A DNA stretch of 64,000 bases, taken from NCBI GenBank assembly GCA_000328365.1, contig KB294813.1:274754-338753 (forward strand), given 5' to 3'. The notes under the pieces were generated by a model. That model saw nothing but the letters and a program-made list of their open reading frames with translations, was not told where the DNA came from and did no database searches. Of the stretch, positions 58,584 to 64,000 are shown piece after piece (position 1 is the first letter of the stretch; each line of letters begins with the position of its first letter). The position numbers and the translations under genes were made by a program. Source of the stretch: Capitella teleta. Its lineage: Eukaryota; Annelida; Polychaeta; Capitellidae.

Positions 58584-61031
58584 AGTGAGAGGGGGCGCGC
58601 CGGTCTCGTTGCTTGCGACATGTCTGCGAGAGCTATGGCTGCCACGCGTAGGGCCGTTCGCTTATGAGGAACTCACCTGCACAGGTAGGAGTGATTACCT
58701 GTGCCGCAACCATATTCAGACCGTCCAAAGCACACAGAAAAGCATGGCTTCGTCATTAGTAATCGTCAACGCTTGGTTCAACTGTTCAATTGTCACAAAT
58801 GCCTCAGGCAGAGTTCAAAGCGTTGACCTATTTCGTGTTTGATTATGTAACACCGTTCCATTTCCGCTCCACACAATCAGCTGCGTTTGTATGAAATTAA
58901 CCGAATCAATGTCGACTTGACCTCGCTTTTCGAGGAATACGCCGCTATTAATACCTCTCGAATGAATTCTTGTACTCTCAACCAATAACCAATTAATATC
59001 TAATACGTGTATATTTATATTAATAGATATAAATTACTAAATGTACATGTATTCTATATTATACCGTAGATGAACATACATTTAGAGCATTATTGGGAGC
59101 AAAATACTTTTGAGCAACAAAGACAACGTTTTGTTCGCCTCTGTTCCACATTGGACATTCAATCGTATTCCGTGATAACGTTTCATTGCTATAAATGAAA
59201 AAAACAGTAAACCCAACATTGCGTGAAGTGCGCTATGAATGCATGATTTTGTGTTTTATCATACGAAATCATCTTAAATGCGACCATCGTAACAACTGGT
59301 ACGACTTCAAGACTTGGAGACCTCTTGCTTTGCCTTTCTTTGATCCCAACCCTATTATTAATACTGGGTGCCCTATTATCCCTATAACAAGGCTAGGATC
59401 TATCGCTATCTATTGACGATTCATGAATACGAGGAAAAACTGAAGAATGAGCAAAAAAAAAAAAAAAAAAAAACCAAAAAAAAACCAGACAGATGATAAA
59501 AAGATAGTACCATGAATTCAACGCATTGCTAACGAGGAGACTGCTTCATCCATTCGTCTGAAGAACATTGGCTGGTAGAGTTGGTAAGATGAAAGGACCT
59601 TAGCTTACACTGCTGAGCTAAGTATATCTCTGCCGCATTCAGCGTTTCCCATTGGTTATCCCACTCTCAAGACGTTTAATTCTGGATTAATATTGGGCTA
59701 AACACGGGCAGCAATGCTGAGGTTGGACGCTTAAGTTTCTTTGTGGAATCGGCACAGATGAATAATCGATTCGCACAATGTTGACGCTATCTTTCTTTTC
59801 GCCAATCATTAGGTGATTGGCTGAGTTATAATCCACATTTTAATATTTGAATGTGTAATTACTCTAGATTTAATTGAAAAAAAAAATGAAAAAAAACTCT
59901 GACATACAAGTAATATGATATGTTATAATTATATTAATTTATATTATCATTGCACAATAATGATTGCATAATGAAATATGTGTTTCAAGCAGAACTATTT
60001 ACACGTATTAAGACCCTATATATGCATAGAGTGGTTATAAATGAGAGAGAATTGAACTGTCTCACCACAGAGGTATATTTGTCAGTGAATGTTTGGTACT
60101 TTTTGAAGCCTTTCTCCTGTGAGCTGACCAAAGGTAGAAGTAATCGACTTCGTCGGAGAGGTGCATGGATGCGTGCTGCTCCAATGATCTGGTGTCAACT
60201 GGTGGCAGATTCTTATATCTGTCTGTTATATAGGAAGCCGATTGGGTTAAATCCAGATGCATTCATCAAATAGCCGATTTCTTGTGTAAAGATTTCAGAT
60301 ACTTCATTGCTCTTGATATCAATGTACTTCAACGCGATACAAATAATAAATGTGAAAAAAATAGTTGCATAATTATTCGAATTTATTTGTTTTGGCCATA
60401 AAAACTTGTCGCATAAATCAGAACTTAGACTGTTCAAAAGTTTCTCAATAAAACGGGGGAATCCTGAAATATGTCTGATAGTGTTTATAAATTGGTAATG
60501 GGAATCAATGGCACATGCGAGTTTCATGTCGTCTGAAAATTCACCATTAACAAACAGTTTAGTAGAAATAGATCCTTCACCGTCCTTGTGAAAAATGCAT
60601 GACGCAGATTTGCGTTATTGGAGACACAGAAATGCATTGGTTTCGGGAGAAAATTAATTTCATTGGCGCCGGAAGTTTTCTTTGATCTGCTGAAAGAGAT
60701 ATCCCCAACGCACGAAGAATTCACCCCCACCTTACCGGCAATGTAAAAATCTGAACGTCATATACGGGTAGCTCAAAACATATCATTTGTGTTAATACTG
60801 AACAACAACAAAATATCTGGCTCATTTTCAAAAGTCCATAGTGTCCCATAGCGCATGGGGTAAGATCTCGTCCTAGTTTCTTTTCATTTGTTTAACACCT
60901 AGCAATTTATTTGTTTGAGATTCAATTATACTTTTGTTATTGTATCAAATGAACTGGTTTTATTCATTTTTATTGCAGCATTTATGTACTTTGTTATATT
61001 GCATGTACATAGCTATATGCGAAATAGATAT
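58584..61031. other. TRPC upstream region
   Basis: The TRPC ATG lies at the left edge, so the promoter and 5' leader should be here. Otherwise there is a poly-A run at about 59454-59473 and AT-rich DNA; no gene supported. Confidence 0.45.
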
Positions 61032-61216
61032 TGTAGTGCCCCGTTCAAGCCCCGTGAACAAATTCATGTCGAACAGTGACTGAGCAGATACGCTCAGGGA
61101 TCCCCCAGGGGATCTCCCGTCTGCACTAACCACTATATATACCAGGCATGCTCTTCAATAAAGACAGTGAATTCAGTAGAGCCCAATTGACTCGTGTGTT
61201 TCATTGAGCTTCTACA
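61032..61216 (+). repeat. Solo LTR (fossil) of an LTR retrotransposon
   Basis: 185 bp bounded by TGTAG and CTACA. A TATA-like actatatatacc precedes an aataaag signal, in the order expected of a plus-strand LTR. The 4-bp sequence atat flanks both sides. No internal region adjoins, so it looks like the product of recombination between two LTRs. The family cannot be told from the LTR alone. Confidence 0.65.
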
Positions 61217-62870
61217 ATATTATGTAAATGGAGACGGCTGATTATGCGGGTGAGCGTGCTCTCCGGTCGCACTTCAGCCCTTTCCACAACAAATATTTCC
61301 TGATCCTTGGCACACTATAAGAGTCACTCGGCTGCCAGGTTCATCCCATAAATTATCACAAGGGGACAACCAATGAGAACTTGGTTGTGAATATGAAGAT
61401 CGTTACGCAGAATGTTTGACCAGTGTTCCATCGCCGGCACTTCTGCGCCCAGCAAAGCAACGTGCATGGTTTATGACTTTGGGTGGTTTAGGTGGCCCGG
61501 TATATAGGGACAGATGGGACGTCTATATGAGTGGCGTGTTCGAGAGCCTCGATTGTCTATATCATAGGCGAACTGTCAATGACATGGATTCTATAGGTGG
61601 GCTATCTTTATTGGCCAGTGCATGTCAACGGCGCTGAGACTAGCGGAAGTAGCAAGCAAGAGGAAGTGGCACTGTACCTTTGCAGAGTTTGAGTAGGTCT
61701 ACGGTATACTACCTATCCCGCATCTCTGATTGGTTTACGTGTTACCGTAGTGTGCACTGAAAAAGGGCCTTATGATGATCATATTCACAACGCACTTTTC
61801 CAGTTAACGCTTTCGGCGTCTGGTTCTGTTCTGTTTGTCATTCGACGTTTGAAGATTTCCTCGATTGAGAGATCATGACACGCAAATGTGTTCAACCGAT
61901 ATCGCCATAATTCGCCAACAACCTTCCATCGATACTCCACATCATTGCGAACTGCTTTCTACAGATAACATACACTATTCTGTGCTGCATTCCACCATTG
62001 TGGGTGTCAGTTGGGTTCGACAATGGCATCTGCAGTTCAGGCAGCTGGACAGAAAGGGTCCACGAGGGGATTCAACAGGATTGTACGATTCTGCCTTCAG
62101 GTTGTCACCCGATATCTTCCAGACATGCGTCCGTATTCCATATTGCATCTGGGGTTGACATAATTTATGTCACAGGTAAAATAAAAGGGAAGTGGCAACT
62201 AAGTTTCTTCTAAATTATAGTAGGTTTAGGCCTGTTAAAATGATAGTTATCACAATACGATCATTTAAAATGATCCTCCATTTTAGCATTTAGAATGATA
62301 GAATTATTATGGGTAATGATAGCATTATTATGTGTAATGATAGTTTCCCAATGTTCTTGACTTTGTTCTACTTGCATTTGTTGGGAAGTACTGCAGACCG
62401 GGTCATTATATCTCACAATCATAACGCCTACGCCAATCGGGCTTTTGAGCTTTTGACCTCATGCAACATGTTCATGGGAATCGTGGCTGCATTGGATTGC
62501 AGTCAGGCAGTCTAGCCAGCATATTGCCAGTATTAGTCCAATAAAGGGACGGGGCTGGGACAAGTTGATACCCGGGGTAATATGTGTCATGCCTTTATCA
62601 GCTTTTTAAAAAAAAAAAAAAAAAAAAAAAGGAGGAAAAAAAAAAAAGAAAAAAAGGGGAAGGAATTCCCTTGTGATCGGTGATCGGTCCCGTTAATTAA
62701 CCATTGATCTGACCTATATCCAGGATAATTAGCACAATTTTCTGTCAGAGAACAACAAGCGTATAAACACACAAAAAGCGAATTGCTCACCGAGAAGTAA
62801 AAATTATCAAATGAGGTGAGTTTGTCCATAATTCCATTGTTAAATAGAATTTGAAAACAATTTATGTACG
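61217..62870. other. Intergenic DNA
   Basis: No gene supported. It has a run of short aaaatgat repeats near 62230-62340 and a long A-rich run at about 62607-62656. Confidence 0.45.
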
Positions 62871-63030
62871 TGCAAAAAGCATGACAAAACGGCTAAGTAA
62901 TCGATTATTGTTGAACTGGAATTGTCTTAAGTGGTGCACACAATATTTTGCAGATGTTGCTGACCTCATTATTGGGCAAGATGAACCACATATCATTGAG
63001 CCGTGGCCCAACTTACTCCTAAACATGTAA
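62871..63030 (+). mobile_element. Possible LINE endonuclease fragment
   Basis: A frame at 62879-63030 reads LLLNWNCLKWCTQYFADVAD then a DEPHIIEPWPNLL block. This resembles the start of an APE-type LINE endonuclease (NCRSxxxK...DPHVIxxxETWL), though the key glutamate and threonine are not kept. Tentative and decayed. Confidence 0.3.
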
Positions 63031-63129
63031 TACCCCCCAATATGGGATATCAACAACCAGAGGAACCGCTCCTCCATATATAAAAATCCAAGCACAGCGA
63101 TCGAAAAACAAGTGATGCCCTCCCTGGAA

Positions 63130-63954
63130 TCAGCTAGCTGCTAGTCAAGAGAATGATGCTTCTACCCCCTTAAATCAAGCCAAAGAAAGCATTCAAATGC
63201 TATGTTTCTCCGTACAGTATTCTGAGAGTTCTGCCAGTTTCTAAAACCGAAAGTATATTAAAGGGGAGAAAAAAAAAAGAGTGCAAGCAAAATCCTGACA
63301 AGTACACCTGTTCGAAATGAAATTCTTGCAGCCTCTGAGAAGAGAGGGAATAAAACCAAAGGGAAAAGATCCAGCGCAGTGCGCCCTCGCCTTCACCCAA
63401 GAGGGCGTTCTTCACTGGAAGCAAAGGCACTGACCATGATGTGGGCCATCGGGCTGCTGACAGGAGACCAATATTGGAACAAGATATCTCAGGTTCATCC
63501 GATTCACACATAGATGTTCCGATTGGTTCAAATTTCAGATTCAGACCCTCAATCTGACGGGGAATCGATTAAAGAAAATTTTGCAGTCACCAAAGTAAAA
63601 GGAAAGTCCCGATCGAGATGTCAACTACATTACAAGGGTCAACGTCACGTAACGTTCATGGAATGACATATGGATCAACATTCGAGATCTGGATGATATG
63701 AGGGAGTTTTCCTCAAGACATTGGGAACCAAGAAACAGAAAAATATCTCTACATTCCTAATGAAGAGGACGCTGCTCTTTTTTCTGGTGAGGATGTGGAA
63801 GCTCCCCCCTCCAAAGGCAGCTGGAGCATCAGCCTGTAAAAACAGCCAACTTCGCTTCAATCTCGAGTTCTCGAGTGAGAAAGTAGGGAACGTTATGAAT
63901 GCTCACGTTTTGCGAGTTTCGCAGACCGCACGCTCTCAGAGAATCGAAGCCTAA
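63130..63954 (+). other. Coding-like stretch in shifting frames, unassigned
   Basis: Several consecutive plus-strand segments in different frames have protein-like composition, such as NEILAASEKRGNKTKG near 63320 and EEDAALFSGEDVE near 63763. No domain is recognised. It may be a decayed mobile-element reading frame or unusual composition. Confidence 0.3.
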
Positions 63955-64000
63955 AAGCTGCGTACGCAGTCGGATGTTTCCAGCCAAAGTAGCTTTTTGA

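Noticed and set aside
57846-58667. Plus-strand frames opposite TRPC exon 1
   Set aside because: Antisense of the ankyrin-region exon.

Overview
This is an AT-rich window of an invertebrate animal genome. Genes have spliceosomal introns. Several introns are only about 49 to 61 bp, beside others of 1 to 5.6 kb. The intergenic DNA is full of worn transposons. The gene set (class A GPCR, gustatory-receptor-like protein, BMP-type Smad, arfaptin, TRPC channel, mitochondrial small Tim, GSTCD methyltransferase) is metazoan. The insect-type chemoreceptor and the lineage-specific GPCR suggest a non-vertebrate, plausibly an early-branching or marine lineage. I cannot name the species from sequence alone.

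Layout. 1-9 kb: an intronless class A GPCR (+) and a three-exon gustatory-receptor-like gene (+) whose last exon carries the family signature TYhhhhhQF. 10.5-13.3 kb: a compact 12-exon GSTCD orthologue (-). 13.4-19.6 kb: four DNA transposons standing side by side with 8-bp target duplications (three hAT-type, one with arms of about 300 bp in inverted orientation), one of them split by a tRNA-derived SINE. 20.1-22.3 kb: arfaptin (+). 24-25.1 kb: an intronless extended SDR/epimerase-like gene (+). 25.3-27.3 kb: a LINE inside mariner-like terminal repeats. 27.9-30.0 kb: a BMP-class receptor Smad (-). 30.3-41 kb: repeats, a degraded hAT/ZMYM1-like transposase, and a fossil Ty3/Gypsy element with both LTRs. 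42.1-44.0 kb: TIMM10B (+). 46.3-58.6 kb: a TRPC channel gene (-). Its 5.6-kb first intron holds a previously hidden five-exon gene on the opposite strand. 58.6-64 kb: intergenic, with a solo LTR and decayed repeat pieces.

The genes do not form one pathway. They are an ordinary metazoan mixture: signal reception (GPCR, GRL, TRPC), BMP signal transduction (Smad), membrane traffic (arfaptin), mitochondrial import (TIMM10B) and metabolism or modification (SDR, GSTCD). The most useful results are the exon models built by matching splice phases, the 51-bp in-frame intron hidden inside an apparently open TRPC exon, the nested gene in the TRPC intron, and the transposons whose exact ends and target duplications can be read directly.
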